This document shows, one piece after another, positions 35,314 to 47,932 of a stretch of 64,000 bases of DNA. Position 1 is the stretch's first letter. Every line of letters starts with the position of its first letter. Made by a program: the position numbers and the translations under genes. The notes below the pieces were generated by a model. That model was not told the DNA's origin, did no database searches, and saw only the letters and a program-made list of their open reading frames with translations. Origin of the DNA: Musa acuminata AAA Group (lineage: Eukaryota > Streptophyta > Magnoliopsida > Zingiberales > Musaceae); contig NC_088354.1 in the NCBI RefSeq assembly GCF_036884655.1, positions 11,014,501 through 11,078,500 of the forward strand, read 5' to 3'.

Positions 35314-38300
35314 TCATACCTCATCTGCAGCAATTCCAAGGTGATCCAAGAGCAACTTTATGCCACTGCCTTTTGAAGCTCCGCATGGAACAATTTCAAG
35401 CATATCTGGCGTTGCCTGAACGATATCTGCAATACCTTGTGTTGCCTCCAACCAATATGGCTTTAGCGTAGAGATCACTTCAGCAGTTCCAAGAAAAAGC
35501 AACTTCTGCACATTCAAAATGAGATTCATATATTTTACCTTAGTGATCAGAAGTGTGAACCTGCCCATGGTATATGCTTCCTGGATTCACCCTAAACAAT
35601 GACAGCTTAGTCATGATTGCCTTAAGAAAACCCTAAGTGCCTAAATCGAAATTTGCTCATTTAGAAACTTGCACCTACATTTCAAACAAGACATTACACT
35701 GAATGACCATTTTAAATTTCTTGCTTGGATTCTATCTCAGATGATTGAAGGTAAATAAAGAGCAAGCTAAGGCACTGTAGGTCAATTACTATTGCAATTC
35801 TGTGTTAACAATTGGACCATAGAATCTAAAAAATATGACATTGCGACTAGCTGACAAAAAAAGAATGAAATAACGGAGACTTGAAATCTTTTTTGACTGG
35901 TTTTTGACAATGAGAAAAAATGGAAACGTCAAATTAGATGGCAAGAGAACATTGGTCAATCATGGGAAAGTATTACTGTACATAACATTGGGAGCCATCA
36001 CCTAATTCAAAGTTCTCAGTTACAAAATACAATCTAGATTAATGAGACTGATTAATCAGAAAAAATGTTATATTATATATGCCATTTTCTTGGTTGTTTG
36101 GCACTGGCTACACAAATCCTCATCCACATGCTAAAATTATGTTTTGGATAATGTCACTTGATGATCAGAAGGCCCATCATATCCTTTCTTTTTTGTGTTT
36201 TTAGCAGTCTTCTTTGGACTTTTTTACCTATCTAGACACCTCTGATCTGAGTTGATTTTGCTCCTCAACTATGCATTTATAGATTTTCTTTTGACATGTC
36301 TAATCAACTTTAAACTTCCCATCACGAACGATAATCTTTTCTATCAATCCAAACACTTCTCATCTTAAAATACTCGTATTTGCTACAATGTCATCAAAAG
36401 TTTGGTTTCATAACTGCTCCTGTTTCTGACCCATAGAACACACCTAGTGATATAATTGTTTTCTTTTTAAAAAATCTAGTAGACATGCAATAATTGCACA
36501 TAATTCAGATGCATGTCCATTTTAACCATCAAATTACAATTTCTTTTTGAATTAATCTCCTCGTTAATTAATAGTCCAAGTCTCAAAACTATAAAAAAAC
36601 TTAATACTTCATAAAATTCTACAGCCAGATCTTCTCCTGTTTTACATCCTCATTAGATAATAGTCCAAATAATAACATTTCAATTTTGTTGTTTATGGAT
36701 TAAAACTGTACACATGCTTCTTTTAACTGTGTTATATTCTGTCAAACCATAAATAATTATAGCCCTTAGCTTCTAAAATTTGTTTCCATAACTTTGGTCT
36801 AGGTTGTCTCGACTCTACTCCCAACTAAGAATTTAAGACCATGTCATCAACAAACATTAAATGTTTAGTAGATATTTACATTGATCCTCTCATTGGCCCT
36901 CTCCAGACCCCGCATGGGGTACATTTCTTTTTTAAGCATTACAAGTACAAACACATAAAGAACTCAGAATTAGACTTTAGTGAAGTACATCGGTGACTGA
37001 GAATTCATTGGCCTTATAATTACACTACCAACTATCCTTCACTCGTATAACAATCACATCATTATGAACACAAGCAGTTATGTTAATAAATATAATACAT
37101 CTATACTTTCTACTAATGCAATTATCACTACATTACAAAAATTGATGCATGTATGCTATGAAATCAGAAGCAATAAATGCATCAAAAGGAAGAAGGGTTT
37201 AGTATTGGTGAGAGCAGTGTAACTTTACTAAATACACATGCATAACACAACATATCCAGAAGCTTATGTGCTCAAAAATATCTGTCTGTATCCATAAGTG
37301 TGTGCTTGTCTAGAATCTTTTATTGGTTGCTTATAACTCTACAAGTTGGAGCAGGTGCATACCTGTACATCAGAAACTGCTAAAAGGTGCTCAACCGAAG
37401 GCATGATCTCTGCCTGTCAAGAAATTTCGTTTATTATGCAACTAATAGCAATCATCTACAACCATAACATAGCAAACAACCATATTGTATCAGTACCTTT
37501 GGCTCATGATGCACAGTATGAAGTAAATCAATCAACGGATGTTCAAATAGTGTGAAACACTGATCCTCACAAAATGCTACAAGAGGAACCTCATGTTCCA
37601 AAGAGTAAAGAAAAGCCTGCAGTTAAAAAGCATCAACATACAGTAGATGAAACAAAACTAAGCCTAATATGAATTTCCTACAGTAAGGCAAAATGTATCC
37701 ACCAATAAAAATATTCAAGTGTCAAACTCTAAGCTGCTTCGATGGAATAAATGACCAAGAACCAAAGAGTGAGATGACAAAAATAAAAAAAAATCATCAT
37801 AAGCGAACGTAGTCAAGTTCAAGCAGGTTTATTCTATATTCCTTCAAATAAATTTCCTTGTATGATATGTAAATTGGTGAGAGGCACTTATTCATATTAT
37901 TGAATGATATATACTTTGACATGGAAACATGTGAAGGAACACATACTAAAGAAGATGCAAGTCAACAAAGTAATAAAAGACACAAATACCTATTAGCATA
38001 TATTTGTGCCTTTTAAACAATTGGAATATAAATTAATAAATAGCTACCTCTCTACAAATATTCTTATCTACACTTGCTCTGTAAATCTCTTGACCTCGTC
38101 TCCCATATACAATAGAACCCTGAAATTCAAGACAAGTATGACAAAAAAGAAAGCGAAGCACATCAGGTTGACTTTATAAGGCAAATATTGTAGCTAAATA
38201 ATTTTTGGAGAGAGAGAATCAGAATATCATGATGGGACTTAAAACAAATGTGATCCTAGTAAATATGGATGAGTAAAAAGTGTGCATAACATCTACAAAG

Positions 38301-41300
38301 ACATTAAAAGAAAGATGTTCACCAAAACAAATTTAGGAGCTTATATATTTGATCAATGGAGAGGGTGGGAGACCATGCTTGGTACAATGGTAAGGTTGTT
38401 CCTCTGTGACCTAGGAGACCAGGATTCAAGTCACAAAAACATCCTCTCTATATTTAGAGCTTACCAATGCCATCTACACCTGCTACAAGTTAATCTCTAC
38501 AATCTCGTAGAGCTTTCTTCTATTAATGCACACTGTAATGAATCAACATCCCGTTCCATAACCTGCTGCAAGCTGTGCTCAGTGTGAAGGCTGGCCAACC
38601 AATTCCTTTGTCAGTCCTCAGTAGGGTCGGGGATGGGGTCAGCTTTAGCAGTTGGTCACCCTTGCTAGGGGCCAGTAGGCCTTCTCCAGTCCCCAAATCC
38701 CAGACCAGACAGGGTTTAGCTGCCCTCATTGAATCTCCATCTTATGTTAACATAGAAATTCCAATTTGATTTGATTTTCCTAGTAACATCACAATTATCT
38801 TGACTAGGCTTATTTGCTGCTGGACTGCTAACCTTCTCCTTTTGCAATGACAGGTTTTAGCATGAGCCAAAAGTACTAGCCCTCAAATTCATATGTACAA
38901 GTCCATTTTCCCATAGCTTTCGATGTGAGATAATGGAGATCTCACAATATAGTATAAGCGAACTATTATCCACATGACCACAATGAGAAAGAGTAGTGAT
39001 ATACATATTTCTAATGACATCTTTTGAAATTGAAACCATAATTAAGAGCTAATGAAGATCTAAATACATGTTTGTAAGACTATTATGGTAAGTCTTGGAA
39101 AGCACTTTTAAATCCAATTAAAAAACCATCATGAGCATTAAATTTGAACTGGTATCATATGACAAAAAAAAAGTTCAGGGGATTGACAAAACATGATAGT
39201 TCTATTTCAGTCTAATCAAGAGGTCTGAAATCATTATGTGATTCATAAAACCTTTGGCAGAAAAAAAGTTCAGGAGATTGGCAAAACATGATAGTTCTGT
39301 TACAGTCTAATCACTAGGTCTGAAATCATTATGTGATTCACAGTAGAAAAGACAAGAAACCTGTAGAAAAATGCCAGGTGATGCTTCTGATACAATACCA
39401 TCTTTCCCCGCCAAATTAGCCAAACTTGAAGCTCTTATAACTGCTGACCGGGTCTGCTTCGTATACAGCACACAAACAATGCAATTAGAATCACTTAAAA
39501 ACAATAAAACAGTAACAGACAGCAATAACGAGAATGAGGATCGTCGTATGCAAGGTCATGGAATGATGTTGTATGCAACCTTATCAATAGAGTAGAAAGG
39601 CTGTTTTCAAGACACAAATGATTGACATCTGAGTTACAAACACTTTGACCATGGCGCTAACAACAGCTTTAAGGCTGTTTCCAAGACATGAACAGTAGAC
39701 ACAAACCACAAAGACCTCAAACATAGTGCCAAGGTTCACCCTCTAAGTCATTTGCTTTCACCAAATCAAATTGTTCAGAATTAATAAAAAGATATATATG
39801 AAGCAATTCAGAAGTCATAATCGAATCAGTGGCTTTACAACAAAAAAATAGTACTTAGAGCAATGGTTTGAACAGTTAATTTTCCACAGGTAAGTACTCG
39901 TCAGTAGAACTGAAATTAAGCTTTAAACAGTGTAGAGCTTGCTAGCAAGTACTTGTCTCTAACATGAAGGCCCCAGAACTAAAAATAAAACATGGAGTTA
40001 GAATCCAACCATTCTAGTAACGATGACTACTTTTGCTCCCCTTGAGAGTGCCTCTCTCATAGCCTCTGCCATTCTTGTATTGATTTGACTTTTACCATTG
40101 AAAAGTGTATCTTTTGTCATAGGAACTTGTTACAAAAACTGAAGGCACACGCACAAAAGCAAGAAAAAAAAACAGGAAAAGACAAAAAATGTGCTGAAAG
40201 CCATGTTCATACCATCCACGTCACAGAACATATAACTCAATTTTGCTTCATATAATCCTGAATGGCCTTCCATTTTCACATTTTTCACAAGTTCTGCAAA
40301 GATCTATACTTGCATTGGTACTTCATAATTTCTTGCACAGATGTGTAACACAACAGTGCAATTAGAGCATGTTCATTTGGTAAAAATCAAGATTATAGAA
40401 CATAAACTACATACCATTTGGGCTGCTTGTTGAATGACTTTCAGCAGTTCTGGAATTATTTGTACTCTTAATTAGACCTTTTCCTTTCCATCCAAGATTC
40501 CTAAGAATTAGCTCTTCTTCCTTCTCCATTTCAGCTTCAGCTTCATGACTGATCTCATGATCAAAGCCCAAAAGATGCAGCAAACCATGAACCTATCCAA
40601 AAAATGTAGTTGATACAACGGATGAAGGTTAAATTACTTATCTGTAATATATGAGCATGCAAGAGATGCAAATTCAGATGGTAATGCACAAATTATGACT
40701 ATGGTGCTGAGAGGCCAAACAGATGTGCCAAAGATATATAGATACTTTTTGGTCATGAACAGAAAACATAAAAGTCAAAAGGGGGAAAAAAGGCAATTGA
40801 AGATTCGAACAGTACTCTTCAAAAAAGAAAAATTCATGTGGTTAAACCATGCAATATCAGCTATAACAAGCATAAAAACCCAGAATGGAAAGAAGTAAAA
40901 AATAGCAAACCAACCATGAGGACCCGAATTTCATCAAGAGGTGTATAGCCTCTTTCCTGTGCTTGCCTGGAAGCTGTTTCCAGAGAAATTACTATGTCAC
41001 CTAATAAAAGCTGAAACAGCACAGTTAAACAATCAAGAAAAATTCATAACCAGTAGAAACAGCAAGAAATATGATGGTGTCTCACAATGGGATGGCCTAG
41101 TTCAGGGATATGTTGTGACATGGACAAAACATCAGTGGTCTGGTCCACATCCCGCCAATGCTTATTTAATTTCTGGATAAAACCATCATCACAAAGCAAT
41201 ACTGATAACTCAACTTTTTCATACTTGTTAACATCATCTATAGAAGTATCTCTTGTATTATATTTCGAAGTTAATAAACCATCAAGTGCAACTTTCAGTG

Positions 41301-43156
41301 CAACAGGAATGTCAGACCGAAGTGTCTCTGCAATGCTCTGCATACAGAAAATAGATTTTCATCAGCATATGAGATAGAACGTGCATAGTCCACCTGGAAA
41401 ATGACATGAACTGCATCACAGGAAAAACCAAATATATATATATATATATAATTTAATTCACAGACAAATAAAAATATCCACATTAAAAGGATATGATCAT
41501 CAAATAGTCTAGCCGATCATTGTTTTTCCTCCAATTGCAGAATATATGACAAACACTAAACAAGGACAATATAAATTGATAAAGACTTAAATATTCCACT
41601 TGATTATCTTACTCTGTGATAGCATTGCAGGGGTGTCATCCACAATTGAAAAAAGGATACTGTGAAGATGGATGACCATGGAAAAAGTAGACCTGACATT
41701 TAACAAATCCATTAAAGATTCTTTACTTATGTTCCCTCCAAATCATCTAATAAAAATGTCAAGATTGTGCATTAACTCTTAGAAATGATGTTATGCACAG
41801 CATCCTTTTCTGATGTAAGCAAATTAAAATGACAAAATGAAAAGTACATGCATACAAAGTTCCCTGTAACCTACTACCATATTTCATGCCCCAAAATTCA
41901 CGGGTCAACAAAACCAAAGTTGAAAGCATTGATATCATTATCAACAACAATGATCGTAGAAAACGAAAAGAAAGACATAGATTTTGTCATATGGTCATAA
42001 CAATTCATTTCACATGTCAAACAGTCTATAAGAAGCCACAAGAGGGACCCTTAGATGCTCCTTGCCGTCAAAACTTGAAAATTGAAACCAAATCGCTGGA
42101 ACAACATATAAATGTTTTGACTGTTGTAACAAATAAATGATTTATATATCGGCATTAATAGATGCTTTAAGGACAAGTCCTTTTATAGTTTCATGGTGGA
42201 TGGTGAATTGCGTGAAGCTACATATAAGAGAATTTGTTTTGCCAGGATACTAGAAAGCAAACAAGTTCTCCTTTAAGCTGGTTGGATTGTCCAAGGACCT
42301 ATCATAGACCTTTTTTATTGCAGGTGCCTAAATTTCTCCAAAACTATGGCCATGCGAGTGACACCTTAGGAGATCTATGAAAATGTTTTCTATAATTGAA
42401 CTTTGTCGATCGATGGATGGGACTTATTATGCACTTATCACCGTCATTCACCACAGACATGGTTTATGTAACTACCCTGTTGATACCAAGGAAACAAGGT
42501 AATATTCTTTGGTAATAATTCTTTAAGAACAATTAGCAGTCTATGACCAGGATTATCAGAGACGCTATGAAGATTATCGAGAACAGCCAACGGACTATGG
42601 TCAGGGTTGTCAGAGACGCTATAAAGATTGTCGTAGCATTCACCCTCCTATAATCGTATTGTCTATATATCGCTCCCTTTCTTCTCCACTGTCACTAACA
42701 AATAAGGGCAAACTTGCAATCCGTTTCAGCAAAAGATGCAAACTATCCCCTAAACACGGCATAAACTTGAAAGCTAAAAGAATAAAGAAACCCGAACATT
42801 ACCAAAATCTGAGGATCATCGGGTAATTCCTCTTCGATGCAAATCCTGACGTCGAGTTCCAACGGCTTCTTCTTCGGCAGCCGGCCCCTCCGCCTAACGT
42901 TCCTATAACCCCGGGTAAAGGCCGGCACCAAAGAGCACGAACTGTCGGAAAGGGACCGAAATCCCCTGGCGGAAACATTAGAGAAGAAGGCAGGGAGGGG
43001 AACCGAATGTGAAAGGGGAGAAGGAGTGGGGGGAGGGCTCGGAGGCCGCGCCGTCCGGCGCCATGAGGAAGCGCCGGCGAGAGGCCGCGGACGACGACTG
43101 GCGCATCGGGAGGCAAGGGGAAGAGTTTTCGCCACGAACCTCGCCATGGCCATCAT
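35314..43156 (-). CDS. YBEY: Organellar YbeY endoribonuclease fused to HAD-type hydrolase, C-terminus missing
   Basis: Plant YbeY is a chloroplast endoribonuclease for rRNA processing, fused to a Cof/HAD-like domain. Eleven phased minus-strand exons: 43156-42803, 41337-41086, 41010-40915, 40592-40415, 40293-40213, 40110-40010, 39453-39361, 38119-38048, 37616-37497, 37413-37363 and 35505-35320 (reading into GTA TGA at 35314). The predicted product is 529 aa. The Arg/Ser-rich N-terminus (MAMARFVAKTLPLASRCASR) looks like a transit peptide. The YbeY metal site is intact: H236, H240 and H246 in HGLLHLLGFDHE. The HAD part shows motif I as DVDDT (D318, D320), motif II region VIVTRM where TGK is usual, then SKGSGIKLLLDHLGI. 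The last exon with motif IV (GDGEND) is not found, so about 50 residues are missing. Confidence 0.85.
36890..36925 (+). mobile_element. Possible 3' fragment of an Au-type SINE in YbeY-HAD intron 10
   Basis: CCCTCTCCAGACCCCGCATG resembles the 3' part of plant Au SINEs (CCCCAGACCCCGC). Only this short piece is visible. Intron 10 (35506-37362) is otherwise AT-rich without recognisable exons. Confidence 0.3.
38365..38510 (+). mobile_element. tRNA-derived SINE in YbeY-HAD intron 7
   Basis: A Pol III-type promoter is visible: A-box-like TTGGTACAATGGTAAGG (about 38380-38396) and B-box-like GGATTCAAGTC (38422-38432), about 35 bases apart. It is followed by CACAAAAACATCCTCT and a pyrimidine-rich tail, the layout of plant Au-like SINEs. 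It lies opposite in orientation to the host gene. End points are approximate. Confidence 0.6.
39163..39345. repeat. 95-bp tandem duplication in YbeY-HAD intron 7
   Basis: Two adjacent copies with period 95: AAGTTCAGGGGATTGACAAA at 39171 and AAGTTCAGGAGATTGGCAAA at 39266. Both continue ACATGATAGTTCT and GGTCTGAAATCATTATGTGA. The second copy ends about 16 bases from the exon-7 donor side of the intron. Confidence 0.85.
41338..42802 (-). other. YbeY-HAD intron 1 with an internal tandem repeat
   Basis: A 1465-bp intron containing a (TA)n run (about 41434-41450) and a 54-bp-period imperfect duplication (42541-42579 and 42595-42633: CAGAGACGCTATGAAGATTA / CAGAGACGCTATAAAGATTG). Sequence at 42460-42680 has the look of an LTR fragment but lacks clear ends. 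No exon seen. Confidence 0.55.
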
Positions 43157-43231
43157 CAGGAATCGACCAAAGCTAAAGAAACCCACCGAGCAGAGGATGT
43201 TTAGTGTTACTTAAACAATACTAATATATTA

Positions 43232-43237
43232 TTTATA
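43232..43237 (-). promoter_or_regulatory. TATA box of the YbeY-HAD gene
   Basis: GCCTATAAATAA on the minus strand, 76 bases upstream of the first ATG (43156). It implies a start of transcription near 43205 and a short leader. Three closely spaced Met codons (43156, 43153, 43147) are possible starts; the first is chosen. Confidence 0.6.
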
Positions 43238-43259
43238 GGCCAATTTCTCGAACGATACA

Positions 43260-45100
43260 TTTATTTTTCAGAAATAGCCGCTAAGTTTTGGGTCGCTTTT
43301 GATACAGTCGCTCATGTCACATGTGTTGGTCAACAAATGTACCGGGGCTGATGACTCAGCACGGCCCGGTCCACATATCGATGTCGGAAGTCTTCGATCA
43401 GTTAAGCTGGATGTCGAGATCGGTCGAACCCTCACGACGGGAGGTTGATTAGTGTTTCTCGATCCGGGTATCGTCTATGCTGAGTCGCATCTCTCCGTCT
43501 CCAGGGTGGTTACTAACTCATCTTCGTACACTGGATGACGATTTCCGGGTTGAGACGCTAGCGGCTCGAGAGTGGTCGCTTGTCTGCAAAAATAACCTTT
43601 GTCGGGTGATTCCAACTTTGGCCCCGTCGACGAGCAAGTCAGTAATTAGTTCTCTTCTTGTTTTTTTTTTCCCCCTCTTTTTTCTTGGCACGATGTCGGC
43701 TATAGATTTTATACTATTGTATAAGGGTCAATTGCATGCGGGCTCGGCGTGGTAGTTGATCCTCGAGGGATGAGATAGTACTGTGCGGCCGTCGTCCCGG
43801 GACACGCGGAACGACGCCAGATGACGTTGTCCCGAGCTCTCGAGATGGGACATGCCAAACAACGTCTCGATATAGATTTTGACTTGGCACGTGTGAGTGC
43901 TCCCCTTGCTGATTCGGTTGTAGCGCGGCATGGCATCGGTTGTGACGTGTCTTAGACCCAAAATATACTTTATTGCAAGATTTATAACATAAGGAGAAGA
44001 TGTAATTAGAACGTATGTACTTAATGTTCGCTAATTCCTTTAAATTAGTGAACATGTTAAAAATGATAAACCAGGAAATCATTATAAGCTACCGACTGCA
44101 ATTGTGTGCGACCAAAAAGTAGTCGTATATATATGCTGATTAAGTAAAAATGAATTTGTTTACCCATTTTGTTAATAAAGTTCTAAGATTAAATCTTACA
44201 TTCATTTAAAATTTTATATTTTTATCCAAAAAATTAAAGGTATTAAATAACTTAGTAGATAAAAATACTTGATTGTGTTTATAATTTATTACAGTAGATT
44301 TTGGTTGTCTAATGTATCAAGAGTTGGAACTAATTTGATGATTATTAATGAACAATTCGAAAAGTGGTGAAGCATAGTAAGCTAAGTAGATGGAGAGAGA
44401 TGGAAAGATGACCAATGGAGCTTTTTTATAATGAGTTTGGATAATGATTGGAGCTAAGTAGGAGAGAGATTAATCTATTAGAATCATCAATTATTACTGA
44501 ATCACGGAGGAGTGCATCGAACCACCAAAATTTTTTTTTGATAAGTGATAGATTCAAGCTCAAAACTTTATAATAAATTGTCATTATCTATGTCAGCTAA
44601 GTTAGCTAGCACATCACAATATTGCAATCATATCAAATCAATGTTGACGTGAAGGAATCGATCGGTCAACGTATCGACTCAACTAGACACTTTGTTAGGG
44701 TGCGACATGTCATGAGATTTTCTACGTGTCAAAACTATTGGTTAAAAATAAAATATTTTATAAAAAACACTTTAGGTAATTATAGTATTTACTTTAGTAT
44801 TTTTGGGTCTTATATAAAATGTCTTAAATAATTCAGTACTTGAAAAGAAATTAAGGTACCTTGTGGCGTTATTCCAAATAAGAGAACTGAGCAACGTCTC
44901 AGGAGAATTGAGTTTAACTGCAACGAGATTCCACAACACCAACCGTAAAAAGCTACACACGGAATTCCATTGCCGTAATGCTATGAAATCATGCTTCAAT
45001 GTCAACATTCAAATCATAACAAGAAATCAACAGTTACATGGTTCAGGAATTGCCTCTGGGGAAAGGAACTCTACATCTCGTAGCCTCCCAAAATTGTTAG
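43260..45100. other. Intergenic; GC-rich probable retroelement fragment then AT-rich DNA
   Basis: 43300-43960 is GC-rich and phrase-rich (CTCGAGATCGGTCG-type text, AACCTTTGTCGGGTGATTCC, a long T/C tract at about 43655-43685). It looks like part of a plant gypsy-type LTR element or its captured sequence, without recognisable domains or ends. 43970-44850 is AT-rich. 44850-45160 probably holds the RabA 3'UTR. No gene called. Confidence 0.4.
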
Positions 45101-45161
45101 CCCCTTGAGCCTAATCCACCTTTCTCGTGTCGCACCATGTAATCAAGCAGAAGGGAATCAC

Positions 45162-47189
45162 CTAGGAAGAACAGCAACCTCTCTTTGCAAAACCTCCAGC
45201 GGAATCAGACACATTAATCGTCATCCCCTGGGAGGGAACTGTTCCTGCTGCCTCCTGTGCGGCGAGAGCCTTCCGGCTAATTATGTTGTAAATGTCCGTT
45301 AGAATGGTCTGAAATGCCTTATCTATGTTGAGTGCTTCCAAGGCCGATGTTTCCATAAAAGACAGCTCTTCCTTCTCAGCTAACGTCTGGGCTTCATCCT
45401 CTGAAACTGCTCTCAGATGCCTCAAGTCTGCCTTGTTACCGACCATCAATATCACAATGTTGGAGTCCGCATGGTCCCTGAGCTCACGAAGCCACCTTTG
45501 GACGTTTTCAAAAGTTTGCTTCTTTGTTATGTCGTAGACGAGGAGCGCTCCCACTGCACCCCTGTAGTAAGCGCTGGTAATGGCACGGTACCTCTCCTGA
45601 CCGGCCGTGTCCCATATCTGTGCCTTGATTGTCTTCCCCTCTATCTGTGTTTGTGCAATCAAAGAATTGCTTCATAAAAAAGTGAGCATGCCTCATGCAA
45701 ACGTTGACTCAGTGATCACATCTTAAGAGCGAGGCTTTTCAACATGAATTGAAACTACTAAAGAGAAGGCTTTCAATATGTACTGACGATATCAACCTCT
45801 GTATGAAGAAGCCAAGAACATCTTAATTTTCGCACCCATCAATCCACAAGATGAAATCCCAGAGAAAAAGGTAAAACCCATGCATAGGTAAACCAGCAGC
45901 AATGTCAGAAACTCCTATGGGTGTTCAGAACAAGAACCGAACGATATAAGTAATCAGGCAACAACAATGAAACACCCCTCACAATAAACTTAGCTTAGCT
46001 CAGCTAAGGACAACACCTCATCTTCTTTCAAGGACATCCTATAATTTCGAGGGAAACTCCACGACACTGAAACAAAAGTAAAAAAAGAAAGAAATCTTTC
46101 CTCTATCTGGTTCACTAATTTAAACCAAAGATTTTCTTTGGGTAACCTTGCATTTGTCAAATTATTACATCCAACATTGTCATTAACACAAAGGCCGCAT
46201 TAACCTGACCTCAGGAGTGCAGAGCTATTCTTTTGACCCTAACAGAAGGCCAGGAAGGAGTTCTACTCAAAATGTCCACATTAAATATAGAGCTCACAAA
46301 TATGTGAAAGCACTTTTGACTGCAATTGACTGGAATGATCACTGATCTGCTCTTTGGATTACCTCAGGCATGATTCTATGAAGATTCATAATGTTTCAAG
46401 ATCAGGTCCCGAGAAGATCGACTCAAGCACATGGAGGATCTCATGTGTTCTTCCACCATGCGCCGTACAACCCTTCCATCCTATGAATCTAGACTAGACT
46501 CCATAAATTAAAGTTAATTCTAGCTTAAGAATCTTCATAATGCCTATTGAAGTGATCTCTGGTCTCACGTATGACCATAACTCATTATAGGCAAACCTCA
46601 TGTATGACTACAGGACCTGATAAATATCTCCTAGCTCACTAAATGCTGCAATAGTTCATCTAGCCCGCAATGCCATTAAGCAATAACCTCATTGTATGAC
46701 CACAAGATCCAAGAAATCCCCTTAAGCTCGCTTGCTCATTAGAGGCTGCCATAATTCATATAGCCCAGAATGGATTTTAAGGGTGAGTGAATTATGTAGG
46801 AACAATTTGTTGAGCATGTTGAGGGTAAGTCATGAACCCTTGCTGGAAAGGCTTTCCGTAAACATTATAAGAACATTAGTATGCATGCAGCTCTGCAATA
46901 TATCACAATATATCAAGAAATCCTAAATCCAGAACTGAGAATGAACCGAGTTCCAAGAAGAGATCAGATGGTGTGCAGAATCAAGCAGGATTAGGGGGCA
47001 GTGGGAAGGACGCCGATTGATCACCTGAAGGGTCCTGGTGGCGAACTCGACGCCGATGGTGGACTTGGATTCCAAGCAGAACTCGTTGCGCGTGAACCGG
47101 GAGAGGATGTTGGATTTCCCGACGCCCGAATCGCCGATCAGCACGATCTTAAACAGATAGTCGTACTCGTTGTCCACCCGGTACGCCAT
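45162..47189 (-). CDS. RABA: RabA (Rab11-type) small GTPase
   Basis: Regulates trafficking between the trans-Golgi/recycling endosome and plasma membrane or cell plate. Two minus-strand exons: 47189-47025 and 45644-45162, phase 0, giving 215 aa. Motifs: P-loop GDSGVGKS (residues 19-26), switch [16 protein letters not shown] (switch II), NKAD and ETSALEA guanine-base motifs. The hypervariable tail ends KRGCCSS, the double-Cys geranylgeranylation signal. The intron after TRTLQ is at the position seen in plant RabA genes. Everything needed for activity is present. The subclass (RABA1 versus RABA2) cannot be settled by eye. Upstream, an acceptor near 47231 and a CAG|GTCGCTT donor near 47350 suggest a 5'UTR intron. 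The gene is head to head with Elongin C. Confidence 0.96.
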
Positions 47190-47932
47190 TTTTCTTCCTC
47201 AATCCGCCTCCTCCTGCTCCTCCTCCTCTCTATAACATGAATTCAATCCATAAACCCGAAAAAAAAGACAAAAACCACAACATAATCGATAGAGACACAA
47301 GGCGCAAAGAGATCAAAATTGGATCAGAAAGGGGAGGAGTAAGCGACCTGACACGAGATGCGATCAAACGAAGGCCGAGAAGTCGATGCTTCTGAGGGGG
47401 AGAGGAGATCGGAGAGGAGGAATAACAGGGCACCCAAGGAATTGGGGGGGCATTTGAACGTCGAAACCGCCTTTTTTTTAGGGCCATTCATTTATACACC
47501 TCTCTTTAACGCGGTCCAACACCATGCTTAAAACTTGAGACCGAAGCCTACCAATACCTCCGCTGACCGTTCCCTTCTATCACAAGAGCCGTTGTTACAT
47601 GACCGCCTTATATTATTATTATTATTTCCGTTTAATTCGTAAGAAAGTGATATCACGTATATATGATCGCTCGCTCATTTGGGAGCGTCGATTTTTTTGG
47701 GCGAATAACTCATTCATGTAATTGCAATTTGAGTTTGGTGATTCATTGCAAAATTCAAATCACGATCAGATCTAATCTCAACTAACGCAAATGGGCTTTT
47801 TCTTGTGGGTCGGACCGTCGGGTTGGAGACCGGTTTCTAGCGGGATCCGATAGAACAGATCCGATCCGTTTACACCCTCTGCATAAGTCTCCGGGACGGA
47901 GGAGGGTTCACATTGGTGGTGGCGTCGAGAGG
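47190..47932. promoter_or_regulatory. Shared upstream region of RabA and Elongin C
   Basis: 743 bp separate the two start codons of divergently transcribed genes. It includes the probable RabA 5'UTR with an intron (about 47231-47350), a G-rich stretch near 47440-47450, and AT-rich spacer at 47600-47720. No clear TATA box was chosen for either gene. Whether it acts as a bidirectional promoter is inference. Confidence 0.45.

Noticed and set aside
40110..40122. Alternative acceptor for YbeY-HAD exon 6 adding VPMTK before DTLFN
   Set aside because: It would insert residues inside HAD motif I and replace the fourth position; the acceptor at AAAAG gives DVDDTLFN with the family spacing.
43156..43186. 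Ten extra N-terminal codons for YbeY-HAD
   Set aside because: The extension begins with GTG, not ATG; the first ATG is at 43156.
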